NCBI GenBank assembly: GCA_943788235.1
Contig: CALSPM010000002.1
Location: forward strand, 124,001-188,000
Direction: 5' to 3'
DNA: 64,000 bases
Origin: an uncultured Cyclobacteriaceae bacterium
Lineage (GTDB): Bacteria; Bacteroidota; Bacteroidia; Cytophagales; Cyclobacteriaceae
A model generated the notes under the pieces. It ran no database searches and was not told where the DNA came from. It was given only the letters and a program-made list of their open reading frames with translations. This document shows positions 9,572 to 18,500 of this stretch, piece by piece (position 1 is the stretch's first letter; the number at the start of each line of letters is the position of its first letter). Position numbers and translations under genes: made by a program.

Positions 9572-10093
9572 ATGAAGATAATAGACAATCGATCCTTAAT
9601 TTATCAGTGGTTGTTTTTTTGCTATTGATGATGGGGTATATGCCAATGAATCCATAATGTTGACCCAAGATTTTTTATTGTTTGAGCATAATGATGGGCT
9701 TAACTATTTCAATGTCGATATCAGACGTTTTGATCCGAGATGTCTGTCAACTTTTTGGATATGACATTCGATGTCGTTGAAGGCTTTGGTATGGGTTTTC
9801 TATATCCGCGGACCCATCCTACGGTGATGGATTTTGAATCCATTGATGAGTGACATGTGGCGGGCTATGGCATGAGTTTTTTGGTTGGTGTTGAGCTGAG
9901 CTTTTTAAAGCATTTCTTTTTACAAACCGAATTAAAATTAGGCTATATCAATATGCTCGATATTTTAACCCATCCAGCAGGAGCGGATAGGGCAAGTTAA
10001 AGTTTTTGGTTCCTACAAAAATTACTATATTTTTGGGGGCAGATGGGGGCAGATGGGGGCAGATGGGGGCTGAATTTCAATAAAGACTCATAA
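9572..10093 (+). pseudogene. decayed outer-membrane beta-barrel protein gene
   Basis: Joining fragments across frames recovers a secreted barrel protein. A start MKIIDNRSLIYQWLFF runs into a hydrophobic segment LLLMMGYMP only if one T is added to the T7 run near 9613-9620. Further shifts give TQDFLLFEHNDGLNYFNVDI, then MTFDVVEGFGMGF. An in-frame TGA follows FESIDE. After it come GYGMSFLVGVELSFLKHFF and LQTELKLGYINM, alternating strands typical of barrels. A last shift gives VKVFGSYKNYYIFGG, and the C-terminus LNFNKDS ends at TAA 10091-10093. Several independent lesions show true decay. Expression as a full protein is not possible. Confidence 0.75.
10035..10070 (+). repeat. 10-bp tandem repeat, 3.6 copies of GGGGGCAGAT
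   Basis: Three perfect units of GGGGGCAGAT followed by GGGGGC lie inside the last codons of the OMP pseudogene. Reading through a single unit joins the strand YYIFGGRWG to the terminal LNFNKDS in frame. The unit is not a multiple of three, so copy-number change alters the frame. Confidence 0.9.
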
Positions 10094-10139
10094 AAAAAAG
10101 AAGGGCGAGACCTGCATTGTGCGCACCCATTCATTTTAG

Positions 10140-11351
10140 TTATAAACTCACTTTTGCATGTTTGATGTGATGACGTTCTTCTTCCGATGCGGTCCAGGCG
10201 AAATACAATTGATTTTCAAATAATTCCATTTGAGGAAAACCACTGGATCTTGAACTGTTGGTTTCGGAGATGACGATAGGATTCCCTATGATTCCAGTGC
10301 TATTGACTGCGATAGCTTTAATTTGGGATTTCTCAGCTTGAAAACTCAACCAACTCACAAAAGCCATTCCTTTTTCATCCATGGCTACATCTACTCTTCC
10401 CAGTGGATTGCGGTCATCTATGACGATTGGGGCTTCAAAGGTAGCACCGGCATCTTTTGAGAAGATTATTTTTACTTGAGGGATATCATTGGGTGCTGAA
10501 AACCAGGCTACGGCTACTTGGTTACCTTGTGCCACGATGCGCGGCCCATTCACTGGACAGCCCGCAATTTTCCATTGGTCATTGAATACGGTCTTAGGTG
10601 CCGTCCATTGCCCCTTTACTTTTCTTACGATGGATATATCTCGGTATTCCTCCTCTGTTCGATCTCTATAAACAAAGACAGGACCAGCAGAGGTCAGCGC
10701 GCCACTTGTTTGACAGCAGTCACATACGCGCGCGTCTAGCTCAGTTGGTTCGGTGAGCACTCCTTGTAGATTGATATTGGCTGTTCTGAGGGTCATCGCC
10801 CCTTTACCATACCCATCATTTGACTTTGGGCTGCTTGTATTTCTGCCATCCAGCCAAACCGCGGTGAAAGTTTGGTTTGGCATGGGGAGAAGAGTGGCAA
10901 AGCCGTGTTCGGTGGGTGTTTGATCATCATGAGGGATGATGCTTGAACTCCAAGGTTGTGAATCCATACTCAAGGTCAGATTGACGTCGTATGAATAGGT
11001 ACCTGATGAGCTTTTAGCCAAAAAATGGCTGATTTTATTTCCTTCGCTATCTATGTTAAGAGATGGATAATCCGCCCAATTCACAAACCAATCAGTACCT
11101 GATGCAATGATTTCCGTGTGACTCCATTTTTTTTCTTTTTCCAAAGAAGCAAAATAAAGGGTCGATCGGTCTTCGGTTTCCCCGATCCAACTGAGATAAA
11201 GCTGATGGTCTTCTCCCACTTTAAGAAAAGGTAAAGAGGTACCTTCATCCGCGGGACCCTTGAATAGTTCAACACTTGTTTGATGTAACCCGGCTTCTTC
11301 ACTGCATGCGCTGAAGAAGATCATAAAGCCTATGAGCGAAATATATTTCAT
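10140..11351 (-). CDS. exported lipoprotein with BNR/sialidase-like repeats and a Cys cluster
   Basis: The start chosen is the ATG at 11349-11351 (MKYISLIGFMIFFSACSEE), because it gives a clear lipoprotein signal with lipobox SAC at about residues 14-16; the frame is open 52 codons further upstream without signal-like sequence. The mature part (about 403 residues in all) has repeating segments such as HQLYLSWIGETEDR, ISHFLAKSSSGT, QVAVAWFSAPNDIPQVKIIFS and FVSWLSFQAEKSQIKA. They resemble Asp-box/BNR propeller blades. A cysteine cluster VCDCCQTSG near the middle, with a later AGCPVNGP, is unlike sialidases and could bind metal. It follows the TlpA gene of the copper-efflux locus. No enzyme activity is assigned. 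Confidence 0.72.
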   Translation of the reverse strand: MKYISLIGFMIFFSACSEEAGLHQTSVELFKGPADEGTSLPFLKVGEDHQLYLSWIGETEDRSTLYFASLEKEKKWSHTEIIASGTDWFVNWADYPSLNIDSEGNKISHFLAKSSSGTYSYDVNLTLSMDSQPWSSSIIPHDDQTPTEHGFATLLPMPNQTFTAVWLDGRNTSSPKSNDGYGKGAMTLRTANINLQGVLTEPTELDARVCDCCQTSGALTSAGPVFVYRDRTEEEYRDISIVRKVKGQWTAPKTVFNDQWKIAGCPVNGPRIVAQGNQVAVAWFSAPNDIPQVKIIFSKDAGATFEAPIVIDDRNPLGRVDVAMDEKGMAFVSWLSFQAEKSQIKAIAVNSTGIIGNPIVISETNSSRSSGFPQMELFENQLYFAWTASEEERHHIKHAKVSL

Positions 11352-11591
11352 GGAATGTTCGTTAATGAGGTTACGCTGAGAATATACCTTCTTAATATGC
11401 AATATAGCCATGTTCTTACTCATCTCAAAGCAAGGATAAGCTGAAACAAAATAAACCCTAAGTAGGACAAGATCATTTATCAACCTGAAATTATGACAAT
11501 CATTCAAAAAAATTGGGGTTATGTTTATATACGACTTGGTAAACTGATCTAACCGCTCATACTGCAGTAGTTTCGCCTGGATGCGTCGACT

Positions 11592-12086
11592 TCAAGGCAA
11601 CATATTATTGAATAATAATAGGGTTTCTTCACTGGTCCAACCTCTGTCACCCAATAATCTGTTAATTTCCTTCCCTGATCGATCATAGATCAAGGTAGTG
11701 GGCAGGGCATAAACCCCCAAAGATTCAATACTATTTTGCAGTTGCACATAATGGAGATCGAGTCCTCGTTTGGAAACAAATTTATCCATCGTTTTCATAC
11801 TCTGATCTGTAGCCAACAGTAATTCAAACTGGTCAGGAGGCAATATTTTGGTCAATGCCAACAAGTCTGGCATCTCTTTGACACAAGGCATGCACCAAGT
11901 AGCCCAGAGATTGACGATTAATATTTTACCCTTCAATTTTTCAAAATCAACGGGCGCTCCATTCCTTTCGAGCATTTTTGGGATACCCATTGGTTTTGTT
12001 GAATCAATCGTCTCAACAAGTTTTTCCTTACTTCCTGAGCAGCGGATAAGAGTGAAAAATAAAAAAACTAATGGGATGATCCTCAT
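11592..12086 (-). CDS. TlpA-family thiol-disulfide lipoprotein
   Basis: A 164-residue protein with lipoprotein signal MRIIPLVFLFFTLIRCSGS and a thioredoxin fold. The active site is WATWCMPCVKEMP (CxxC, about residues 62-65). The cis-Pro segment is GVYALPTTLIYD. Members reduce or isomerise disulfides, or deliver thiols for cytochrome and copper-site assembly outside the inner membrane. The start ATG abuts the stop of the DUF3347 gene with no gap, so it belongs to the cus operon. A role in keeping the metal-binding Cys residues of its neighbours reduced is an inference. Confidence 0.88.
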   Translation of the reverse strand: MRIIPLVFLFFTLIRCSGSKEKLVETIDSTKPMGIPKMLERNGAPVDFEKLKGKILIVNLWATWCMPCVKEMPDLLALTKILPPDQFELLLATDQSMKTMDKFVSKRGLDLHYVQLQNSIESLGVYALPTTLIYDRSGKEINRLLGDRGWTSEETLLLFNNMLP

Positions 12087-12623
12087 TTAGTTAATTTTTT
12101 CGTCAATACGTCCACAACTTAGCATCATGGCGCCAAAATAAGGATTTTTAATTTCCTCTGACCTGCTCAGCCAAGTAGCTCCTTCACTCTTAAAGGCCAT
12201 GGGACAAAATTGGACAAATAAGGTTTCTTGCGTATTTGATGCTTTGATCCATTGGATCAGGACTTCAGTGACTGATTTAAATGCCTGCCTCTGCGTATCT
12301 AGGTCCGGCGCATTTGATAAGCTGTATGCCGCCTCAGACAATGCCTTTGATGGAGGATTCATTTCATTATTAAGATTATTTAAAAAGGTTTTGGCAAGTA
12401 TGGAGACTTTTTCGCTATCGGAGGCGACTAAGGCATCTTTGATCTTTATATAGTCCATTAAAATCAGGGAATCTGAGACGTTTTGCCATTTTTCTGAAGA
12501 TTTTGATTGTTCACTAGCCAGGTGCTGCGAATGATCTGAAGGGGTAGTAGGCGTCGTACAGTAACTGAGCCCTACTGCGAGGATCATCCATTGGACTTGT
12601 TTCATTAATTTCATGTTCATCAA
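12087..12623 (-). CDS. DUF3347 lipoprotein
   Basis: A 178-residue exported protein with a lipobox near residue 21 (GLSYC). The DUF3347 signature lies at the C-terminus: FCPMAFKSEGATWLSR, EIKNPYFGAMMLSCG. Cys, Met and the final Cys-Gly are the likely copper ligands in this family, which accompanies copper efflux systems in Bacteroidota. The same domain forms the C-terminus of the adjacent CusB protein. It lies 6 bases after cusB and directly before the TlpA gene. It probably acts as a periplasmic metal chaperone or sensor; this is inferred from domain and context. Confidence 0.85.
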   Translation of the reverse strand: MMNMKLMKQVQWMILAVGLSYCTTPTTPSDHSQHLASEQSKSSEKWQNVSDSLILMDYIKIKDALVASDSEKVSILAKTFLNNLNNEMNPPSKALSEAAYSLSNAPDLDTQRQAFKSVTEVLIQWIKASNTQETLFVQFCPMAFKSEGATWLSRSEEIKNPYFGAMMLSCGRIDEKIN

Positions 12624-12629
12624 ATAGTT

Positions 12630-14342
12630 TTAGTTTAATTGTTCTTTAACTTCTCCACAAAACCTCATTTCTTCTTCAAAATAAGGATTGTAGATTTCTT
12701 GGGTATTACTGAGCCAATAGGCTCCTTTATTATCAAATGCCATCGGGCAATATTGTCGAAACAGTATTAAGTTTTTATTTTTATAATGGTCAAGGAAATC
12801 ATAAAACAAATCGCTTATTTCTGCAAAAGGCCCATAGACTTCAACTATTTTTTTAGTTGCATTTATTTCCTTCATCACTTTATTTAATTGAATTAGGGTA
12901 GGTTGATCAATATCAGCTGAAAAATTCTTTTGATCACTGAGCTGACTGATGAACAATGCAGTTTCTGATGTTATGATGTTATGATTTTTCAGTGCCAACG
13001 CATTTTTTATACTCAGGTAGGTATCGGTCATTTTTTTCAGGGTGAGCGTTACCGACGGGGATGGATTTATTTTACCAGTCTTCTTTTGATCCAACGACTC
13101 CTTGGAATTCTTGAGGTGAGGTAAGTTCATCATACTGTTTTTCCCGGCCAGTTGTGCGGCCGCATCGATGGTAAAGACTCCGTTTACCACTACTTCTTCA
13201 CCCACTTCAAGGCCTTTTTCTATGGCATAGCCCGAGGTATATAAAGCGCCTAAGATCACCTCACGCAAATGGAAGGTGGGCTCATTTGATGTCGGATCTT
13301 TGACATAAACTATAGATCTTTTGCCCGTCCATAATACCGCGGTTTTGGGTAGAATGATGATTTTCTGATCATCTTTTGGTTGGCTATTTAATAGCCCTTT
13401 GACACTCGTACCTGGATAAACGGGTTTGAAAGTATTGGTATAGATGACCCTAATTTGGGCTACTTGTGTTGCGGGATCCACAATGGGATTGATGAAGTTA
13501 ACTTGTCCTATAAATATTTTGCCAGGATAGGATGAAAACTCCATATTTATTTTATCACCAACATGGACCATTTTTAAATCGGTTTCATAAAGATCAAAGG
13601 TGACCCAAACACTCTTGAGATTGGCGATTTCATAAAGCTGGGTACCCCGTTCGATGTGTGAACCCTTGCTTACATATTTGTCGAGAATCATACCTGTCCA
13701 TTCAGAGACCAAAGGGAAGCTTTCAATGGGCTCACCTAGTCTCAGAATGGTATCAATCTGGGCAGAGGTTAGTTTCCAATTTTCCAATTTTTTTCTTGTG
13801 GTCTCAAAGAGCTCAGGCTGAGCCTCTTTCATTGCGAAGGCTTCAAACAATTCGTTTTGGGCTTCGATTAAATCTGGTGAATAGACATAAGCGATGATTT
13901 CACCGGCTCTTACATGTTGTCCTTTTGACCCAATCAATAGTTGTTCTATTTGACCCGAGATGTGCGTAGTCTGAACCGCTGTTTTTCGTTTATCAGGCCA
14001 TACTCTACCGTTGAGATATAAGGCGATCGAAGGTGATGATTTTGTGACTTTTAGCGTCTGAATATCTGCTAGTTTTTGTGCATCTTCGGACAGTTGTATA
14101 GCATTGGGATCGGTGGTCGTCTGGAGACTTTTGGATGGGATCAGGTTCATGCCGCATAGAGGACAAGTACCGGGTTGGTTTTGCCTTATTTGTGGATGCA
14201 TTGAGCAACTGTATTCTGCAGCTGCGCCATGTGCATGTACTTCAAAGGAAACAGGAGGGGTGCCGGTATTGGATATCCAGCCAATCAAGATTCCTAAACC
14301 TAATATCAAAGGAAAAACGATAGTTTTTGAAAAAAATTTCAT
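12630..14342 (-). CDS. cusB: CusB-type RND efflux periplasmic adaptor with heavy-metal-binding and DUF3347 domains
   Basis: A 570-residue membrane-fusion protein. It has an N-terminal membrane anchor (residues 7-22), then a heavy-metal-binding domain with YSCSMHP (44-50) and CPLCGMNLIP. The adaptor core has a barrel-sandwich hybrid (TTHISGQIEQLLIGSKGQ, VRAGEIIAYVYSPDL), a helical hairpin and beta-barrel domains (LKSVWVTFDLYETDL). The C-terminal 125 residues are a DUF3347 domain ending YCPMAFDNKGAYWLS and FCGEVKEQLN. Adaptors link the RND pump to the outer-membrane channel and in CusB hand Cu(I)/Ag(I) to CusA. The gene overlaps the TolC gene by 4 bases. The extra DUF3347 domain makes it longer than E. 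coli CusB. Confidence 0.92.
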   Translation of the reverse strand: MKFFSKTIVFPLILGLGILIGWISNTGTPPVSFEVHAHGAAAEYSCSMHPQIRQNQPGTCPLCGMNLIPSKSLQTTTDPNAIQLSEDAQKLADIQTLKVTKSSPSIALYLNGRVWPDKRKTAVQTTHISGQIEQLLIGSKGQHVRAGEIIAYVYSPDLIEAQNELFEAFAMKEAQPELFETTRKKLENWKLTSAQIDTILRLGEPIESFPLVSEWTGMILDKYVSKGSHIERGTQLYEIANLKSVWVTFDLYETDLKMVHVGDKINMEFSSYPGKIFIGQVNFINPIVDPATQVAQIRVIYTNTFKPVYPGTSVKGLLNSQPKDDQKIIILPKTAVLWTGKRSIVYVKDPTSNEPTFHLREVILGALYTSGYAIEKGLEVGEEVVVNGVFTIDAAAQLAGKNSMMNLPHLKNSKESLDQKKTGKINPSPSVTLTLKKMTDTYLSIKNALALKNHNIITSETALFISQLSDQKNFSADIDQPTLIQLNKVMKEINATKKIVEVYGPFAEISDLFYDFLDHYKNKNLILFRQYCPMAFDNKGAYWLSNTQEIYNPYFEEEMRFCGEVKEQLN

Positions 14343-15568
14343 AATTCTTTGGAGATGAGATAAGTCATTTTAGCCAATGCTTCAGCATAATTCCTTTTCC
14401 AAGTTACTTGACTCAGTTTGAATTTCAATAAGTTTCTTTGGGATTCAAGTATGTTCTTAAAGTTCCCATTGTCAACCGTAAAGTCACTGAAGGCGAAGGT
14501 GATCTCTTGATGCGCATTTTGAATTCTTTTTTCATCAAGATTATATTGTGTTAGTGATTCAAAGTGTTTATTTTGAACTATAGCCCATTCAATGGCCAAG
14601 GTATTTTGGAGTTGTGTTTTTTGAGCGGCCAATTGTTCTTGATACAGTTGAATTTCTCGGGTTTGGCTTTGGTATTTTTTTCTGAAAATGGGCAGACTCA
14701 GAGAAACCATAGGCATCAAGGCATCTTTACCATTATTTTTTATCGTTGAACCATTTAGAGGTTGAATGACCATGTAATCAATGCCCACTCCCATTTGGGG
14801 AAGTCCATTTTTACGAGCTACGTTTTCTTCGTTGATAGCTGCGGCCATTTGCTGCTCCAAGGCAGCCATTTTTGGATGATGGGCCAGCAAGTTCTCAGGG
14901 TCCTTATTGATATCGAGATCAGTGGGTGCAGCCAAAGTAATGGGAGTGATATCGAGGCTATCTTGACGGTTCAAGAGTCGGTTAAAGGATCGTTTTAAGA
15001 GATCTAATCGTTGGACCAATATCTGGATATTGCTCGTGATTTCATTCAACATGAGGTTGGCATCCAAAATCTCTGTATTTTCACTTTTACCGTTGCTATA
15101 GGCTATTTTGGCCATGTTCTTATGAGATTTCATAATACTCAAGTTTTGGCGATGAATTTCCAGTAACTCCAAGGCTTCTAAATAGTTATAATAAGCAGTT
15201 TTTACCTCAAAGGCGAGCAAGGCTTGCTTATTTCTGAATTGTTCAAACTGCACCGCTGCCATCAGGGAAGCGGCATCTTGTTTTGCACGTAAGGTCCCAA
15301 ACCAAGGAAACATTTGACTCAAGGATATTTTGGTTTGTTGTGATCCAATTCGGGTTTCAATGGGCGATATGAAGTAGCCAAAACCCAGGGTTGGGCTGGC
15401 TAGAAATTTTACTTGCTCCACTTTTTCTAATTGGGCTTCAAAGGAAAAATAGGCAGCCTTGAGATCAGGATTGTTTTGTAAGGCCATCTCCAAGTAATCA
15501 TCCAAGGATTGATTCATGGCCGTATGGGCTGTCAGAATTAAAAGCAAAAAAGCAAGATAATTTTTCAT
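14339..15568 (-). CDS. cusC: TolC-family outer-membrane efflux channel (CusC-like)
   Basis: A 409-residue protein with a signal peptide (MKNYLAFLLLILTAHTAMNQ). It has the two long coiled-coil halves of the TolC family, seen in LDDYLEMALQNNPDLKAAYF at the start of the mature protein and repeated near residue 215 (NLLAHHPKMAALEQQMAAA). It forms the trimeric tunnel for the Cus pump. It overlaps cusA by 4 bases upstream and cusB by 4 bases downstream, so all three pump components are made from one message. Confidence 0.88.
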   Translation of the reverse strand: MKNYLAFLLLILTAHTAMNQSLDDYLEMALQNNPDLKAAYFSFEAQLEKVEQVKFLASPTLGFGYFISPIETRIGSQQTKISLSQMFPWFGTLRAKQDAASLMAAVQFEQFRNKQALLAFEVKTAYYNYLEALELLEIHRQNLSIMKSHKNMAKIAYSNGKSENTEILDANLMLNEITSNIQILVQRLDLLKRSFNRLLNRQDSLDITPITLAAPTDLDINKDPENLLAHHPKMAALEQQMAAAINEENVARKNGLPQMGVGIDYMVIQPLNGSTIKNNGKDALMPMVSLSLPIFRKKYQSQTREIQLYQEQLAAQKTQLQNTLAIEWAIVQNKHFESLTQYNLDEKRIQNAHQEITFAFSDFTVDNGNFKNILESQRNLLKFKLSQVTWKRNYAEALAKMTYLISKEL

Positions 15569-18500
15569 GATTTCCCTTTTTTAAGTTGGATTTCTTTTTG
15601 CCAGCTATACAACACAGGTACGATAAAATAAGTAATAGATGCGATGACCATACCTCCAAAAATAGGAATAGCCATAGGAATCATGATGTCACTGCCCCGT
15701 CCTGATGAAGTTAAAATTGGCAATAAGGCAATCAAAGTGGTTGCTGTAGTCATGACTGCTGGTCTAATCCTACGAAGGCCCGCTTCTGTGGTGGCTTTTC
15801 GAATCTCGGCGATGGTGCTCGGCTTCTTTTTTTGGAAATTTTGATTCAAATAAGTACCCATCAAGACTCCGTCGTCCGTAGAAATGCCAAATAAGGCAAT
15901 AAAGCCAACCCAAACGGCCACACTCAAATTGATGGGTTGTATTTGAAAGACCTCCCGCATAGGGGTATCAAAAAGGGTAAAATTTAAAAACCAATCGGTA
16001 TGGTAAAGACCCATCAAAATAAAGCCCCCACTAAAAGCCATTGCAATACCGAAAAAGATCATCAAGGAAGTAGTTATCGATTTGAATTGCATATAAAGGA
16101 TAATGAAAATAATCAAGAGTACCAGAGGGACGATGATCATTAATCTTTTTTCGGCGCGAATTTGGTGCTTAAAACTACCGTCAAACTCATAATGAACTCC
16201 GGTGGGTACGATGAGGCTCCCATTTTCTATATTGTCTTGGATGATTTCATTCAATTCTTGGATGACATCCTTAATCTCATATTGGGGGTATTTATCCAAC
16301 AATAGATAGCCAAGTAAAAAGGCATCTTCACTTTTTATGACTTGGGGTCCCCGTTCGTAGTCCAGGGTGACCAAATCGCCGAGTCTTACCTGTCCGCCCA
16401 TAGGGGTATTTACATAAATATTTATCAAGGCTTCAGGATGGTCGCGCCGCTCTCGGGGATATCTTACCCGAATGGGATATCTTTCCTTTCCATTGACAGC
16501 AGTTCCAACTTTAACTCCTCCGATGGCCGTTTCTATATGTTGCTGAACCGACTCAAGTGAGAGGCCATATTTAGCAATCCTCTCGCGTTCTAAATGAATC
16601 ATTATATAGGGTTTTCCGATGATATTATCAGCAAATACGGTTGCTGGATTTACGGATTTCGCTCGCCTAATGAAAGGCTCTAATCGGAAGGAGAAATCGT
16701 TGATGCTTTGTAGATCAGGCCCAAATATTTTGATACCAATGGGCGATCGCATGCCTGATTGGAGCATGATAAGTCGAGTTTCTATCGGCTGCAGCTTAGG
16801 AGCAGAGGTGACACCCAAAACTTTTGATTCCAAGACAATCTCCTTCCAAATATCATCTGAAGATCTAATTTTGGATCTCCAATTTCGAAAATAGCTTCCT
16901 TTGGGATCCACTACCAAATCATCAACTCTCAGGGCTTGGTCGAGCAGTTCGTCATTGGTATAGCTCATGCCGGATTTCAAGAGGAAGCGTTGTGACTCGT
17001 CTGTTTTGAATTTAACAAGGTTTCCCTGGTCATTTTTATAGTATTCAGGTTTGTAATTGATGGTATTCTCATACATCGAGATGGGAGCGGGATCAAGAGC
17101 CGAGTTGACTCTGCCGAGCTTACCAATCACAGATGAAATCTCAGGAATATGGGCCAGGCGGCGATCAATGGTTTGCAGGATGTTCTTATTTTCCTCTATA
17201 CCAATGTGTGACATGGCAGAGGGCATGAGTAAAAAACTGCCCTCATTTAAGCTGGGCATAAACTCCGAATTCAGGCCAGGGAATTGATTATTTAAAACGA
17301 TAAAGGGCCCATATTGACCGGGTGTAAAACCGACCCGCTCCAAGGCACTGGTTAATGGGGACGCTACTTTTTCAAAGCCCAACCAAATATTGGCAGCTAA
17401 GAAGATCAGCAATACAGGGATACTTAAGAAGGTCTTTTTATAAGTCAGACACTTGTTCAAAATGTATTCATATTTGAAGGTAATGAGTCCCAAGAGCCCT
17501 AGGATGACCCCTAGGATGAGGACAATGAAGAGGATGTTTAAAGGTAAAGCTTCATTTAAGCCCAAAGGCATCCAATGTGCGGCCAGTAGTCCGATACTGG
17601 TCACAATCATGATTCCGATGGGAAGGGTCTTTATCCAGCGGTTATTCCACGGCCCGTAAGTCTTTAAAAACCATGAAAGGCCCAATACCAACATGAATAG
17701 GCCAAACCAGGACAATATCCACAGCATTACGCAGCCCGTCGCAATGAGAAGTGCATTGAAGAGCATGTTAATTTTTTTCTCCTTGACTTTGATTCCAAAA
17801 AGGAAATAGGCAATGGTAGGGAGTACCAATAAAGTGAGTAGCAAGGCCGTCACCAGGGCAAAAGTTTTGGTATAAGCCAAAGGCCTAAATAATTTTCCTT
17901 CCGCTGCTTCAAGGACAAAAATAGGGATGAAGCTGATGATGGTGGTAGCGACTGCAGTAAGGATGGAACCACTTACTTCCTGAGTAGCGGTCTTTATTTT
18001 TTCAAATAAATGGTCACTTCCCTCTTTAAGATGTCGAACGATGTTTTCAGATAAAATTATACCCAGATCCACCAAAGTGCCTATCGCAATGGCAATGCCT
18101 GACAAGGCGACAATATTTGCTTCCACATTAAACATCCGCATCAGTATAAATACGATCAATATCGAGATAGGCAATACCGCGGCGATCATCAAGGAAGCTC
18201 TGAGATTAAACAACATGATCAGTACGATAATAATGGTAATCAATATCTCAAGGCTTAGGGCGTCCCATAAGGTGTCTAGGGTCTCTTTGATGAGTTGTGT
18301 CCGGTCATAAAAGGGGATGATGGTCAAGGTACTCTCTATCCCATTTTCAAGGATTTTTTTGGGCATTCCTTGCTCTAGTACGCTGATTTTTCTTTTGATT
18401 GCTTTGATGACCTCCAACGGGTTGGCACCAAATCTAGAAACCACCACCCCACCTACGACTTCAGCGCCTTCCTTATCTAAAATACCTCTTCGGATTTCGG

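Noticed and set aside
10035-10070. CRISPR or origin-type iterons
   Set aside because: Units of 10 bp with no spacers, within a broken gene, and no replication gene nearby.
11352-11507. 52-codon N-terminal extension of the propeller lipoprotein
   Set aside because: The extension has no signal sequence, while the internal Met gives a textbook lipoprotein signal.
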